Shown: positions 16,473 to 25,924, numbered from the stretch's first letter. The stretch: 64,000 nt of DNA from Methanoplanus endosymbiosus (GCF_024662215.1 NZ_CP096115.1:248001-312000), one strand, 5' to 3'. Made by a program: numbers and translations. Notes: generated from the letters alone by a model not told the origin.

Positions 16473-17447
16473 ATGAAGAAAAAAAATATTCTGGTAATTC
16501 TGATTCTTCTGACTATATCTCTCTTCAGTATTATCTTCTCAATATCCCTTGGACCGACAGAGGTTGAACTGTCCACCCTTCTGGGCATTTTTTTAAATCC
16601 TTCCGGGGCTGATCAAACTGCAAATCTGATAATATTGGACATCAGACTGCCAAGAATATTGTCGGCATTTTTTGTCGGCTGCGGGCTGGCTGTTGCCGGT
16701 GCGGTGATGCAGGGACTGTTCAAAAATTCAATGGCTGACCCTTATATTATCGGAACTTCCTCAGGTGGTGCACTTGGTGCTGCCATATCAATAGTAATTT
16801 TTGCAGGTGCCGGCCTTCCGATATTTGCATTCATTGGTGCAACAGGAGCAACGCTTATGGTGTATGTTCTTGCAACCAAAAACGGCAGAGCGCCGGTAGA
16901 GACTCTTCTTCTCTCCGGAGTTGCCCTGTCCATGTTCTTCTCAGCAATACTCTCATTTTTGATGTATAATGCCGGAAAAAGTCTTCACCAGATTGTCTTC
17001 TGGCTGATGGGAGGTTTCTGGAACGTAGGGTGGACTGATGCTTTAACAGGCCTGATTATTATCTTTGCATCAGTATTTCTCCTCTTCTTCTCAAGGGATT
17101 TAAATATCCTCTCTTTAGGTGAGGATGATGCCGGCACTCTCGGTGTTAATGTTGAACTGCTGAAGAAAGTTCTTCTTGTTGTAAGTTCTCTTGTTGCCGG
17201 AATTGCGGTTGCGATTGCCGGTGCTATAGGTTTCATAGGGCTTATTACCCCTCATGTTATGCGCCTCATTGTCGGGCCTGATCACAGGGTGCTCATACCT
17301 TCGTCACTACTTGCCGGAGGACTTTTTTTACTGTGGGCTGACAATATGACCAGAACATTCTTCAATGAAATGCCGGTCGGAGTAATAACTGCATTTGTTG
17401 GAGCACCGTTCTTCCTGCTCCTGCTCAGAAGGAGGATGAAGGCATGA
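16473..17447 (+). CDS. btuC: Corrinoid/iron-siderophore-type ABC transporter permease (BtuC/FecCD)
   Basis: Membrane permease of 324 residues with about nine or ten transmembrane helices. Family marks include RLPRILSAFFVGCGLAVAGA, the GTSSGGALGA loop, and AGAIGFIGLITPHVMRLIVG, which holds the coupling region contacting the ATPase. It has the normal FecCD length less a few residues. ATG 16473 follows an AT-rich promoter (TTTTACTTAATACAA). Its stop overlaps the start of the ATPase gene by 4 bases. FecCD permeases carry vitamin B12, heme or siderophores; the neighbouring BtuF-type protein and DUF4430 protein favour corrinoid. Confidence 0.9.
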   Translation: MKKKNILVILILLTISLFSIIFSISLGPTEVELSTLLGIFLNPSGADQTANLIILDIRLPRILSAFFVGCGLAVAGAVMQGLFKNSMADPYIIGTSSGGALGAAISIVIFAGAGLPIFAFIGATGATLMVYVLATKNGRAPVETLLLSGVALSMFFSAILSFLMYNAGKSLHQIVFWLMGGFWNVGWTDALTGLIIIFASVFLLFFSRDLNILSLGEDDAGTLGVNVELLKKVLLVVSSLVAGIAVAIAGAIGFIGLITPHVMRLIVGPDHRVLIPSSLLAGGLFLLWADNMTRTFFNEMPVGVITAFVGAPFFLLLLRRRMKA

Positions 17448-18661
17448 TCATTGTAGATGACATATCTTCGGGATATGGCGGGGATGACATAATCCGTGAC
17501 ATATCATTTTCACCGGGAGATGGCGAATTTGTGGGAATTATCGGGCCGAATGGTTCGGGTAAGAGTACTCTTCTCAAATCCATTGCAGGAATTTTAAATC
17601 TTTCATGCGGAATTGTAAAGATTGATGAACTTGATGTATCAAAGGTTTCACCAAAAGATATGGCTAAAACTCTCGGTGTTGTCCCCCAGGAGACTGCAAT
17701 ATCCTTTGATTATTCGGTATTTGATATTGTTATGATGGGCCGTCATGCGTACATCGGCAGATTCAGCCAGGAATCAGCAGAAGATATTGACATTGTGAAT
17801 CATGCAATAGATACATGCAATCTCAGACATCTTGCAGAGAGATCTGTCAATGAAATCAGCGGCGGCGAGAGACAGAGAGTGATTATTGCAAGAGCACTTG
17901 CACAGCAGCCAAAAGTTCTTCTCCTGGATGAGGCAACATCTCACCTCGATATCAATCACCAGATGGAGATACTAAACCTGATAAAGGACCTCTCAGGTGT
18001 GACAAAGATAGGGGTATTCCATGACTTAAATCTTGCATCCCAGTACTGCGACAGGCTTATTTTGCTGAATAACGGGAAAGTCTGCTCATCCGGTCTGCCA
18101 AATGAGGTTATTACCCAGAAGAATCTCTCGGAATTTTATGGTATTAATGCAGTTGTAGCTGTTAATCCGATCACAAAAAAACCGAAGATAGTTTCTCTCA
18201 TTGAATCCGGAGACAAATCAGCAGAAAAACTTAACATTCATATCATCTCCGGCGGAGGTTCGGGTTGTGAGATAATGTATGCCCTTTATGAATGCGGGCA
18301 TATTCTCACTGCCGGAATTCTGTCCATTGATGACTCGGACTACTATGCAGCCAAATCACTTGGAATTGATGTACTGTCAGTTATGCCGTTTTCACCTCCG
18401 GATAATGCAATGCTCTGTAAATTATCAGAAATAATCTCAGAGGCAGATGCTGTTGTTATTGCCGGCATGTGTGTCGGTGACGGGAATATTGTGAATATTG
18501 ATGTTCTCACGGAAAATCAGGATATACCTGTATATGTGGTCGGTGAATTTTCAGATTTCACTTCCGGCGGAAAACTGAATGATACCCTTTCAAAGATCAA
18601 AAAACGGATACATTATGCCGGAGATCTCTCCGGACTGTCTTCAGAAATATCCGGCAGATAA
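17444..18661 (+). CDS. btuD: BtuD-type ABC transporter ATPase with C-terminal extension
   Basis: ATP-binding subunit of the importer, 405 residues. Residues 1-255 are a normal FepC/BtuD ATPase: Walker A IGPNGSGKSTLL, Q-loop VPQETAISFDYS, signature ISGGERQRVIIARAL, Walker B LLLDEATSHLD and H-loop GVFHDLNLA. About 145 further residues follow. They begin LNIHIISGGGSGCEIMYAL and include ITAGILSIDD-like strands and DAVVIAGMCVGDGNI, giving the look of a Rossmann-type nucleotide or corrinoid binding domain. The extension is not needed for transport in Escherichia coli BtuD. It may regulate transport or help process the incoming corrinoid. The start overlaps btuC by 4 bases. Confidence 0.9.
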   Translation: MIIVDDISSGYGGDDIIRDISFSPGDGEFVGIIGPNGSGKSTLLKSIAGILNLSCGIVKIDELDVSKVSPKDMAKTLGVVPQETAISFDYSVFDIVMMGRHAYIGRFSQESAEDIDIVNHAIDTCNLRHLAERSVNEISGGERQRVIIARALAQQPKVLLLDEATSHLDINHQMEILNLIKDLSGVTKIGVFHDLNLASQYCDRLILLNNGKVCSSGLPNEVITQKNLSEFYGINAVVAVNPITKKPKIVSLIESGDKSAEKLNIHIISGGGSGCEIMYALYECGHILTAGILSIDDSDYYAAKSLGIDVLSVMPFSPPDNAMLCKLSEIISEADAVVIAGMCVGDGNIVNIDVLTENQDIPVYVVGEFSDFTSGGKLNDTLSKIKKRIHYAGDLSGLSSEISGR

Positions 18662-18670
18662 ATTAAACTT

Positions 18671-18688
18671 ATTTTAGTTATCTAAAAT
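18671..18688. promoter_or_regulatory. Dyad between btuD and the giant surface protein gene
   Basis: ATTTTAG-TTAT-CTAAAAT is a perfect 7-bp stem with a 4-base loop, 10 bases after the btuD stop. TTATATAATT lies about 30 bases further on, before the next gene. It could be an attenuator that lowers read-through, or an operator of a second promoter inside the cluster. Confidence 0.4.
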
Positions 18689-18749
18689 CTGCGTGAATTA
18701 TTTATTCCCTGAATACCAACATTATATAATTAGTTCTGGAGTTAATTTT

Positions 18750-21700
18750 ATGATATTGGGTATGAATAAGCGGATATATTGCTTAACAATAACATTTCTT
18801 TTAATTATTACATTATTATCAGGAACAGTTTCAGCGTCAGATGCTGATGACCTGAACTCTTCTCTATGCGGGGAGGGTATTGAAGAATACAGGGTTTTTC
18901 CGGGAAATTCCATAGGGAATATTTCTGATGTCGAAAATGAAAAGATGAGATCTTCCGGAGAATCAGTGTCATGTTCTGATTCTGTTAATCCGGATGATTC
19001 TGTAATAGAACAGGTGATCCAACCGGATACGCAGAATAATAACAATTGTCTTTTTTTTGATGAGGAGATTATAACATCTGAAGGCACAGGCCCAAAAACC
19101 GCAAACATCCGCTGGAATACAACTCCTCTCTCCGGTGATGCTGATACTCCGCCTCTAATTGCGGATGGCAAAGTCTTCGTCTCCACCTGGTGGACGACAA
19201 ACCAGATGGATGATTATTACCTCTACTGCTATAACCAGAGTGACGGCACATTTCTCTGGAAGAACACACTTGCCAGTGGAATTGGATCATACCTCGCTTC
19301 AGCCGCAACAGGTGGCGGCAGGATATTTGTCCGGGGCATAAATGGTGTTCTTTACGCCGTTGATATGGATACAGGGGTGACCAAATGGACAAAAACCCTT
19401 GATACCTCGCCTCTGTGGTGGAGCCAGACAACATCATCCCCTGTTGTATCCGGAGATTATATTCTGGCAGTCTCCCAGACAACCGGAATTTTAAGGAAGT
19501 TTGATTTTTCCGGCAATGAGATTAAGACATTCAACGGAGGAGGAACTCTGGAACACAGGAGTTCTCCGGTTGTATCCGATGGAGATGCCTATTTCGCTGC
19601 CGGAGATTCGTTAAAGCTTTTCTCAATTAATTTTGAAACCTTTGAAGAGAACTGGAATTTTGTATCATCTGAAAAGATACTCTCATCACCTGTAATTGGT
19701 ACTGATGCACTTTACTTCACCACTTCATCATACCTTTATGCTCTCAATAAAAGTTCCGGTGAAGAACTCTGGATTGCTGCCATAAGTTCGCCAAGCGGTG
19801 CCGGCACTCCTGCTTTCTCAGACGGGCATCTCTATGTAGGTGAAAAGGACGGGCTGCATAAATACAGTTCAGCAGACGGATCTGAAGTGTGGCATTACTC
19901 ATCAGCAAGCATTGCAGCATCTCCCGCTATTGCTGAGAATGGGGTATATTTCGCCACCAATGAGAAAGCCGGAAAAGTAATCTGCTTAAATCCTGATGAC
20001 GGCACTCTGATCTGGGAGTATACACAGGCAGCACCTGCCGGAGGCTACTTTGCGGCATTCTGGGGTTCATCACCGGTAATTGATAATGAAAAACTCTATA
20101 TCGGCGGTGCATATTATAACACTCTATACTGCTTCGGCAAAATGGATGATTTCAGCTGGAGCGGTGATGTCACACTTGAGGAAGGGCCTGATTTTAAATA
20201 TTCACCAACGAACAATCCGTCAGCAGATTACAATGTAAATGCGGCATCTGATCTTGCAGCGCTGAAGAAAGCGTCAGAGAAAGGCGGGTTTGAGTATTAT
20301 ACAGATGATTCATCATATCCTTCATACAATACATTTGAGCTTACCGGAATTGGAGGGATAAACCAGACAGATGACCTCTCATACTGCTGGTCAGAATACA
20401 TCAACGGTGAGAGAATATCAGAAGGGCTTGCCGGTAATATTTTAAGAGACGGAGACCTTCTCCAGTTTGCCTATGGATTTTGCGATTCCGGGAAAGGGAT
20501 TTACCCGGCACCGGACAACTCCGACAATTCTGTCAATATTACAGTTTCTGTTCTAAAAAAGCAGAACAAAGGGCCAAAAACCTCAAACATCCGCTGGAAT
20601 ACAGCTTCTCTCTCCGGCGATGTTGAGACACCACCCGTTATTGCGGATGGCAAAGTCTTCTTCTCCACCTGGTGGACTACAAACAAAATGGATGATTATT
20701 ACCTCTACTGCTATAACCAGAGTGACGGATCATATCTCTGGAAGAATACACTTGCAAATAATGTAAGTTCTTACCTGGCTTCTCCGGCATCAGGCGGCGG
20801 CAATGTATATGTAAGAGGTACTGACGGTGTACTGTATGCTGTTGATATGGATACCGGAAAAACCAACTGGACAAAAACACTTGATAATTCGCCACAGTGG
20901 TGGAGTCAGGCAACCTCCTCCCCCGTAGTATCAGGAGATTATATTCTGGCAGTTTCGCAGACAACCGGAATTCTGAGGAAATTTGACTTTGAGGGCAATG
21001 AAGTTAAAACATTCAACGGTGGAGGAACACTGGAATACAGGAGTTCTCCCGTTGTATCCGGTGAATATATCTATTTCGCAGCCGGAGATTCTCAGAAACT
21101 ATACTCTTTAAATTTTGAGACCTTTGAGGAGAACTGGAATTTTATATCACCTGAAAAAATACTCTCATCACCTGTTATGGGCACAGATAGTATTTATTTC
21201 ACCACTTCGTCAAACCTGTATGCCATCAATAAAAGTTCCGGAGAAGAACTATGGAGCACTGCCATAAGTTCACCAAATGGTGCAGGCACCCCTTCATTCA
21301 TGGACGGACATCTGTATGCTGGTGAAAAGGATGGTCTGCATAAATACAGTGCAGCAGACGGTTCTGAAGAGTGGCATTATTCATCTGCAAGCATTGCAGC
21401 CTCTCCGGCTATTGCTGAAAATGGCATATATTTTGCCACCAATGAGAAAGCCGGAAAAGTAGTCTGTGTAAATCCGGATGACGGCACTCTGATCTGGGAA
21501 TATGCACAGGCAGCACCTGCCGGAAATTGCTTCGCGGCATTCTGGGGTTCATCTCCGGTAATTGACAATGAAATGCTCTATATCGGCGGTGCATATTACG
21601 ATACTCTCTACTGTTTCGGCCCGGAAATGCCACTTGGAGAACCACACCTCTATGCCTCTCCAAAAGGCGGAAAGGCACCGGTAAATGTAAGTTTTTCTGC

Positions 21701-23903
21701 AACCGGGTGTGAAAATGCAAAGAGATTCGTTCTGGACTTCGGTGATGGTTCAGATAAACATATCTCCGGCAGTCTCTCAGGTGTATCTGTATTACATACC
21801 TACACAAATGTCAGTGAATATACTGCAAAACTTACAGCATATAATAGTGATGAAACTGAATCACGCTCCTGCGATCTGAAAATAAACGTAATCACTGCTC
21901 CGGTGAATAAAACAGCCGAAAATTCTGTCTCAGCCAATGTTCCGGGAGTGAACATTTCGGTTTCACAGCCAGGAATACAGGATATAAGCATTAATCTCTC
22001 CGGTTGGGAAGAATCAGACGGAGTTGCAGGATATACAAAACCTGACGGAACAGAGGTAACGATTCAGACCGGAAATTATACCAAATCAGGCGATGTACTT
22101 TCAGGTGAAGTCACCTCAGTAACAATATCGTCTCCGGGTATAAACGGCAGTGAGATTAGCCCGGATGTGGGAAATGCTTCAGTAAACTTTAATTTTACAA
22201 TGGGTGACTACCAGGAGAATGCCACAGTTGAGACTACCATCTCTCCGGACGTGGTGGATGATGCCAAAAATGCCTTCTCTGTTGCATGCACAGATTCAAA
22301 TCTTGTATGTGACAGTATTGCATATACCGTCTATTTCACAAAATCAGGATTTACCAATGATTCATCAGTCTCAGGAGTAAACCTCTCCTTTACTGTTAAA
22401 AATACCTGGATTGACAGTCAGGGTGGGATTTCAGATGTCAGGATTATAAGATGGAAAGATGACGGAGAGAGTGAAGTTCTGTCACCGTTTTCATATGATA
22501 TTTCCGGAAATTACACCCGGTTATATGTCTATTCCGATGGATTTTCAGTTTATGGCCTTATTATGGCACACAGCAATGCACCTTCACCAACTCCGACTAC
22601 CGGAGGAGGTGGGGGCGGAGGAAGTTCACTGACATACACCCCGGTGACACTTTCATCCGGTACATTTGAAGTAACTGCTACGAACAGTGGGAAAGTCTAC
22701 GATGTTGACATATGCACTGCCCTTGGTATCCTTCATGTAAAGGGAATTTCATTTGTGGTAGATGACGGCTGGTATGCCGAGTATGGAACTCTGTTTGTTA
22801 AATCAGTGCAGGGTGAGGATAATGAGGGAAATGCCGGCTGGATGTACCAGGTAAACGGAAATACAGGAAATATTGGTGCTAATGTATTTAAACTGAACAA
22901 TGGCGATGAGGTATTATGGTATTATAGCGAGAGCATGGAATCCGTGCCCGAAGAATCGGCTCAGAAGATTGCACTTAAAGCCAGTATCTCTTCCTCAGCT
23001 TCGGGCAGTTCCGGCTCTTCTGGCGGAGGTGGCGCGGCCACCACATCAGGTGGAAATGTTTTGGCAGCAACCGGTTCAGTTGATCTGGCAATCGGGCTGC
23101 CTGAGGATTCATCCTTAACCCTTGAAGGCGGAAGGATGTACTTCTCAATAGATATTCAGTCTGCAAAATCCTCCGGTGAGGTGATTGTTCAGGATAAAAA
23201 TTCCCTGATAATCACAAGGGGAGATTTAACTCTTAAAATAAGGTTTAAGGATTATAAAGTACGTGATGGTGTAACTTCCGGTGAGATAGAATCTATATCA
23301 ATCTCCACTGCTCCGGTAATTAAAAATTCCGGGATGGATGCAGGAGTAAAAGCCTGCCTTGATATGGAGATGAACAGTATCCCTGTTGACGGCCAGCTTA
23401 TCCTGTCAATACCTGATGATGTCGATTCCGAGGAAATTAACCGGCTGCTTAAAAGCTCAGGCACAGGAAAAGTAATCGGCAATGCGGTATATGAGCTTGA
23501 TGCTGAGAAAGAGAATATTGAAAACGGTGTGGATGTTGCTTCTGCAACTGTATATATGACTGTGCCGGAAGATCTTCTCAGCAGTAAAGGGGAATTATCT
23601 GAATTCAGGATTGTCCATATACTGGATGATGGCGGTGCAGAGATAATTACACCTGAAATCCTCAATGATGATGAACCGGGCCTGGTGACATTTAAGGGTA
23701 TATCTCAAAACGGTGTATCATCCTCATTTGTTCTTGCAACAATTACATCAGAGAGTAAATCTTCAGGTCAGGCAGGCGAAGATAATCTGAATCTGACCGG
23801 AGAAGAGAATAATGCAGAAAAATCCGGTTCATACGCAATGCCGGTTTTTGCTGTACTGGCTGTTCTGTCTCTTGCAGCAGCCCTGAAATATAACAGGAGA
23901 TGA
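18750..23903 (+). CDS. Giant membrane-anchored surface protein: two beta-propellers, two DUF4430-like domains, PKD
   Basis: 1717 residues. Approximate order: signal peptide (1-30); acidic spacer; first PQQ-type beta-propeller (about 115-463); a DUF4430-like domain (about 465-605, with ASDLAALKKASEKGGFEYY and GIGGINQ); a second, nearly identical propeller (about 609-957); a PKD domain (VSFSATG, DFGDGSDKH, HTYTN); a beta-rich PGF-pre-PGF-like region (RIIRWKDDGE); a glycine run; a second DUF4430-like domain (about 1291-1396, with GWMYQVNG and NNGDEVLWYY); a Ser/Gly linker; another beta-rich domain; and a C-terminal helix with a basic end. DUF4430 is the beta-domain of intrinsic factor and transcobalamin. 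ATG 18750 has GGAG nine bases upstream. The next gene overlaps, so the protein is cotranscribed with the toroid-BtuF gene. A corrinoid-capturing role is inferred. Confidence 0.85.
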   Translation: MILGMNKRIYCLTITFLLIITLLSGTVSASDADDLNSSLCGEGIEEYRVFPGNSIGNISDVENEKMRSSGESVSCSDSVNPDDSVIEQVIQPDTQNNNNCLFFDEEIITSEGTGPKTANIRWNTTPLSGDADTPPLIADGKVFVSTWWTTNQMDDYYLYCYNQSDGTFLWKNTLASGIGSYLASAATGGGRIFVRGINGVLYAVDMDTGVTKWTKTLDTSPLWWSQTTSSPVVSGDYILAVSQTTGILRKFDFSGNEIKTFNGGGTLEHRSSPVVSDGDAYFAAGDSLKLFSINFETFEENWNFVSSEKILSSPVIGTDALYFTTSSYLYALNKSSGEELWIAAISSPSGAGTPAFSDGHLYVGEKDGLHKYSSADGSEVWHYSSASIAASPAIAENGVYFATNEKAGKVICLNPDDGTLIWEYTQAAPAGGYFAAFWGSSPVIDNEKLYIGGAYYNTLYCFGKMDDFSWSGDVTLEEGPDFKYSPTNNPSADYNVNAASDLAALKKASEKGGFEYYTDDSSYPSYNTFELTGIGGINQTDDLSYCWSEYINGERISEGLAGNILRDGDLLQFAYGFCDSGKGIYPAPDNSDNSVNITVSVLKKQNKGPKTSNIRWNTASLSGDVETPPVIADGKVFFSTWWTTNKMDDYYLYCYNQSDGSYLWKNTLANNVSSYLASPASGGGNVYVRGTDGVLYAVDMDTGKTNWTKTLDNSPQWWSQATSSPVVSGDYILAVSQTTGILRKFDFEGNEVKTFNGGGTLEYRSSPVVSGEYIYFAAGDSQKLYSLNFETFEENWNFISPEKILSSPVMGTDSIYFTTSSNLYAINKSSGEELWSTAISSPNGAGTPSFMDGHLYAGEKDGLHKYSAADGSEEWHYSSASIAASPAIAENGIYFATNEKAGKVVCVNPDDGTLIWEYAQAAPAGNCFAAFWGSSPVIDNEMLYIGGAYYDTLYCFGPEMPLGEPHLYASPKGGKAPVNVSFSATGCENAKRFVLDFGDGSDKHISGSLSGVSVLHTYTNVSEYTAKLTAYNSDETESRSCDLKINVITAPVNKTAENSVSANVPGVNISVSQPGIQDISINLSGWEESDGVAGYTKPDGTEVTIQTGNYTKSGDVLSGEVTSVTISSPGINGSEISPDVGNASVNFNFTMGDYQENATVETTISPDVVDDAKNAFSVACTDSNLVCDSIAYTVYFTKSGFTNDSSVSGVNLSFTVKNTWIDSQGGISDVRIIRWKDDGESEVLSPFSYDISGNYTRLYVYSDGFSVYGLIMAHSNAPSPTPTTGGGGGGGSSLTYTPVTLSSGTFEVTATNSGKVYDVDICTALGILHVKGISFVVDDGWYAEYGTLFVKSVQGEDNEGNAGWMYQVNGNTGNIGANVFKLNNGDEVLWYYSESMESVPEESAQKIALKASISSSASGSSGSSGGGGAATTSGGNVLAATGSVDLAIGLPEDSSLTLEGGRMYFSIDIQSAKSSGEVIVQDKNSLIITRGDLTLKIRFKDYKVRDGVTSGEIESISISTAPVIKNSGMDAGVKACLDMEMNSIPVDGQLILSIPDDVDSEEINRLLKSSGTGKVIGNAVYELDAEKENIENGVDVASATVYMTVPEDLLSSKGELSEFRIVHILDDGGAEIITPEILNDDEPGLVTFKGISQNGVSSSFVLATITSESKSSGQAGEDNLNLTGEENNAEKSGSYAMPVFAVLAVLSLAAALKYNRR
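19092..20138 (+). repeat. Propeller module copy 1 (direct repeat, 1047 bp)
   Basis: This stretch, coding for the first propeller, repeats at 20574-21620 with a constant offset of 1482 bases and no insertions or deletions. Most codons and most bases agree, including long identical runs such as the region coding for SGDYILAVSQTTGILRKFDF. The copies diverge by scattered substitutions, many at third positions, so the duplication is not an assembly artefact of identical reads. Confidence 0.9.
20574..21620 (+). repeat. Propeller module copy 2 (direct repeat, 1047 bp)
   Basis: Second copy of the propeller-coding module. The first copy is at 19092-20138 and the spacer between them (20139-20573) codes for a DUF4430-like domain. 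The boundaries are sharp: copy 1 ends after LYCFG and leads into DDFSW; copy 2 ends after the same LYCFG and leads into the PKD domain. Confidence 0.9.
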
Positions 23904-23908
23904 TTAAT

Positions 23909-25924
23909 TTGAGAAAAAAACTGATATCAGTATTTTTAACTGTACTCTTCTTAGTACTGGTCTGCCCGGCAGACAGTTATCCGCTTGGTCTGTCAGACCA
24001 GGAGATAACAGGATCGATAGATTACTTTAAGACATGCCAGAAGTCCGACGGTGGTTTTGGCGAGCAGGATCGTAACTCCAACCCGGGTACTTCAACATGG
24101 GTTATACTTGCCCTCGCCGCTGCCGGAGAAGATATTTCTGAATGGAAATCCGGTAGTGTTTCGGCTATGGATTACCTGAAATCACTTGCACCTGAGACTG
24201 TTGCGCTGGATGGTACATCAGAGACATCAAAGATGATTCTTACCCTGGTAGCTATCGGTGAAGATCCACGCAGTTTTGAAGGAACAGATTTTGTAACTCT
24301 CCTAAAGAGTAAGGAGAAGGATTCCGGGCAGTATGGCGATCATATATATACCACAAACTGGGCTGTTATGGCATTGTCTGCTGCCGGTGAGGATGTTTCA
24401 AAGTCAGTACAATGGCTTGAATCACAGCAGAATGATGACGGTGGTTTTGGCTGGACAACAGGCGCTGAAAGTGACAATGATGATACATCTTCTGCCGTTA
24501 TGGCATTATGCTCAGCAGGAAGAAGTTCATCATCCCCGTCAATAAAATCTGCAATATCATTCTTCAGAAACAGCCAGGGTGATGACGGCGGCTTCAATTA
24601 CGGCGGCTCAAGTTCATCCAATACAGCATCTGATTCGTGGGTTATTCAGGCACTTATCGCCGCCGGAGAAGATCCAATCAGTTTTGTAAAGGATGGTAAA
24701 TCTCCGGTGGACAACCTTATGACATACAGGACAGATGATGGTTATTTCATGTGGACATCACTCTTAACTGACAATCCATGCAGAATGACCTCAGCCGCAG
24801 TCCCGGCACTTCTTGGAATTCCATACCCGATAAAACCTGATGACCACCTCTCAGTTGCAAAAACATCAGCAGGCAGCCAGTCAGGCAGTACCTCAAAGGA
24901 CTCTTCGTCAGATGCTGACTCAACAGGTTCTTCATATCTTTCCGGTTCTGATGCTTCATCAGAGGATTCCAACAGAGCAGTAATCGTAGTTGATGACTTT
25001 GGCAGAAGTGTTGAAATTAACGGTTATCCACAGAGAATAATCTCCCTTGCACCTGCAAACACTGAAATTCTGTATGCACTCGGCCTTGGAGACAAAATTG
25101 TGGGTGTGACAGATTATTGTAATTATCCGGCAGAAGCTGAAACAGTTGAAAAAGTCGGTGGATATTCCACTCCAAATGTTGAAAAAATAGTAGCTGCAAA
25201 ACCTGATCTTATCATTGCATCATTCGGGAACACCGAAGAAGTGGCAAATAAACTCAGGAATATGGGCTTTGTTGTGATCTCAACAAATCCAACTGACATA
25301 TCAGATGTTTTAAATGACATTACCATTATCGGAGAGGCAACCGGAACTGAGACAAAAGCCAGAGAAATTGTAACTGATATGGAAGACCGCATTAATTCCA
25401 TACGGACAAAGGCCGCCGGAGCAGATGAACATCCGACAGTTGCACATATGGTATGGTACGATCCTGTCTGGGTCAGTGGAAGTGAGACCTTCCAGAATGA
25501 GATGTTTGAGATAATCAGTGCAAAGAATGCATTCCCTGAGGTGAAAGGATGGGGCACTGTCAGCCTTGAAGAGTTTGTTGTCACAAATCCGGATGTGATT
25601 GTCGTAAGTTCAGGCTCAGGTATGGGTACAGAAGGGAGGGATGTAATCTACAATTACCTCATGGAAGAGACAAGATTCAAAAACATGAATGCGGTGAAGA
25701 ATAACCGTGTCTATGTTGTTGACGCAGATATTATTGACAGGGGCGGACCGAGAATTGTTGACGGACTTGAGGAGGTTGCAGCCGATGTTTATCCTGATCT
25801 CTTTACATATACAGCTAATAGTGAAAATAATAACTCCGAATCAGCCCCACTCGGAATGTCGGTTATAATGTCGTTAATTGCAGGTTTATCCATTGTTTTC
25901 CTGCGGGGAAAGGAGAAAGCCTGA
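23909..25924 (+). CDS. Alpha/alpha-toroid fused to BtuF-type corrinoid-binding protein
   Basis: 671 residues. A signal peptide (ISVFLTVLFLVLVCPADS) leads into about 285 residues of prenyltransferase/squalene-cyclase-type repeats. These show QKSDGGFGE, QQNDDGGFGW and SQGDDGGFNYGG, and three copies of a W-V-I/M-x-A-L-x-A-A-G-E-D helix. A Ser-rich linker (about 315-355) joins a BtuF/FepB-type binding domain (about 357-645) containing DDFGRSVEI, RIISLAPANTEILYALGLGDKIVGVTDYCN (given here only as a landmark over 380-407) and KPDLIIASFG. A C-terminal helix ends in GKEKA. TTG 23909 is chosen because AGGAG at 23894-23898 would sit directly against the in-frame ATG at 23900. The toroid resembles the alpha-domain of transcobalamin; the BtuF part would deliver substrate to BtuCD. 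Corrinoid specificity is inferred. Confidence 0.88.
   Translation: MRKKLISVFLTVLFLVLVCPADSYPLGLSDQEITGSIDYFKTCQKSDGGFGEQDRNSNPGTSTWVILALAAAGEDISEWKSGSVSAMDYLKSLAPETVALDGTSETSKMILTLVAIGEDPRSFEGTDFVTLLKSKEKDSGQYGDHIYTTNWAVMALSAAGEDVSKSVQWLESQQNDDGGFGWTTGAESDNDDTSSAVMALCSAGRSSSSPSIKSAISFFRNSQGDDGGFNYGGSSSSNTASDSWVIQALIAAGEDPISFVKDGKSPVDNLMTYRTDDGYFMWTSLLTDNPCRMTSAAVPALLGIPYPIKPDDHLSVAKTSAGSQSGSTSKDSSSDADSTGSSYLSGSDASSEDSNRAVIVVDDFGRSVEINGYPQRIISLAPANTEILYALGLGDKIVGVTDYCNYPAEAETVEKVGGYSTPNVEKIVAAKPDLIIASFGNTEEVANKLRNMGFVVISTNPTDISDVLNDITIIGEATGTETKAREIVTDMEDRINSIRTKAAGADEHPTVAHMVWYDPVWVSGSETFQNEMFEIISAKNAFPEVKGWGTVSLEEFVVTNPDVIVVSSGSGMGTEGRDVIYNYLMEETRFKNMNAVKNNRVYVVDADIIDRGGPRIVDGLEEVAADVYPDLFTYTANSENNNSESAPLGMSVIMSLIAGLSIVFLRGKEKA

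Noticed and set aside
19092-21620. Direct repeats as a mobile element or CRISPR
   Set aside because: The repeats are in frame, code for propellers and have no transposase, terminal inverted repeats or short spaced repeats.
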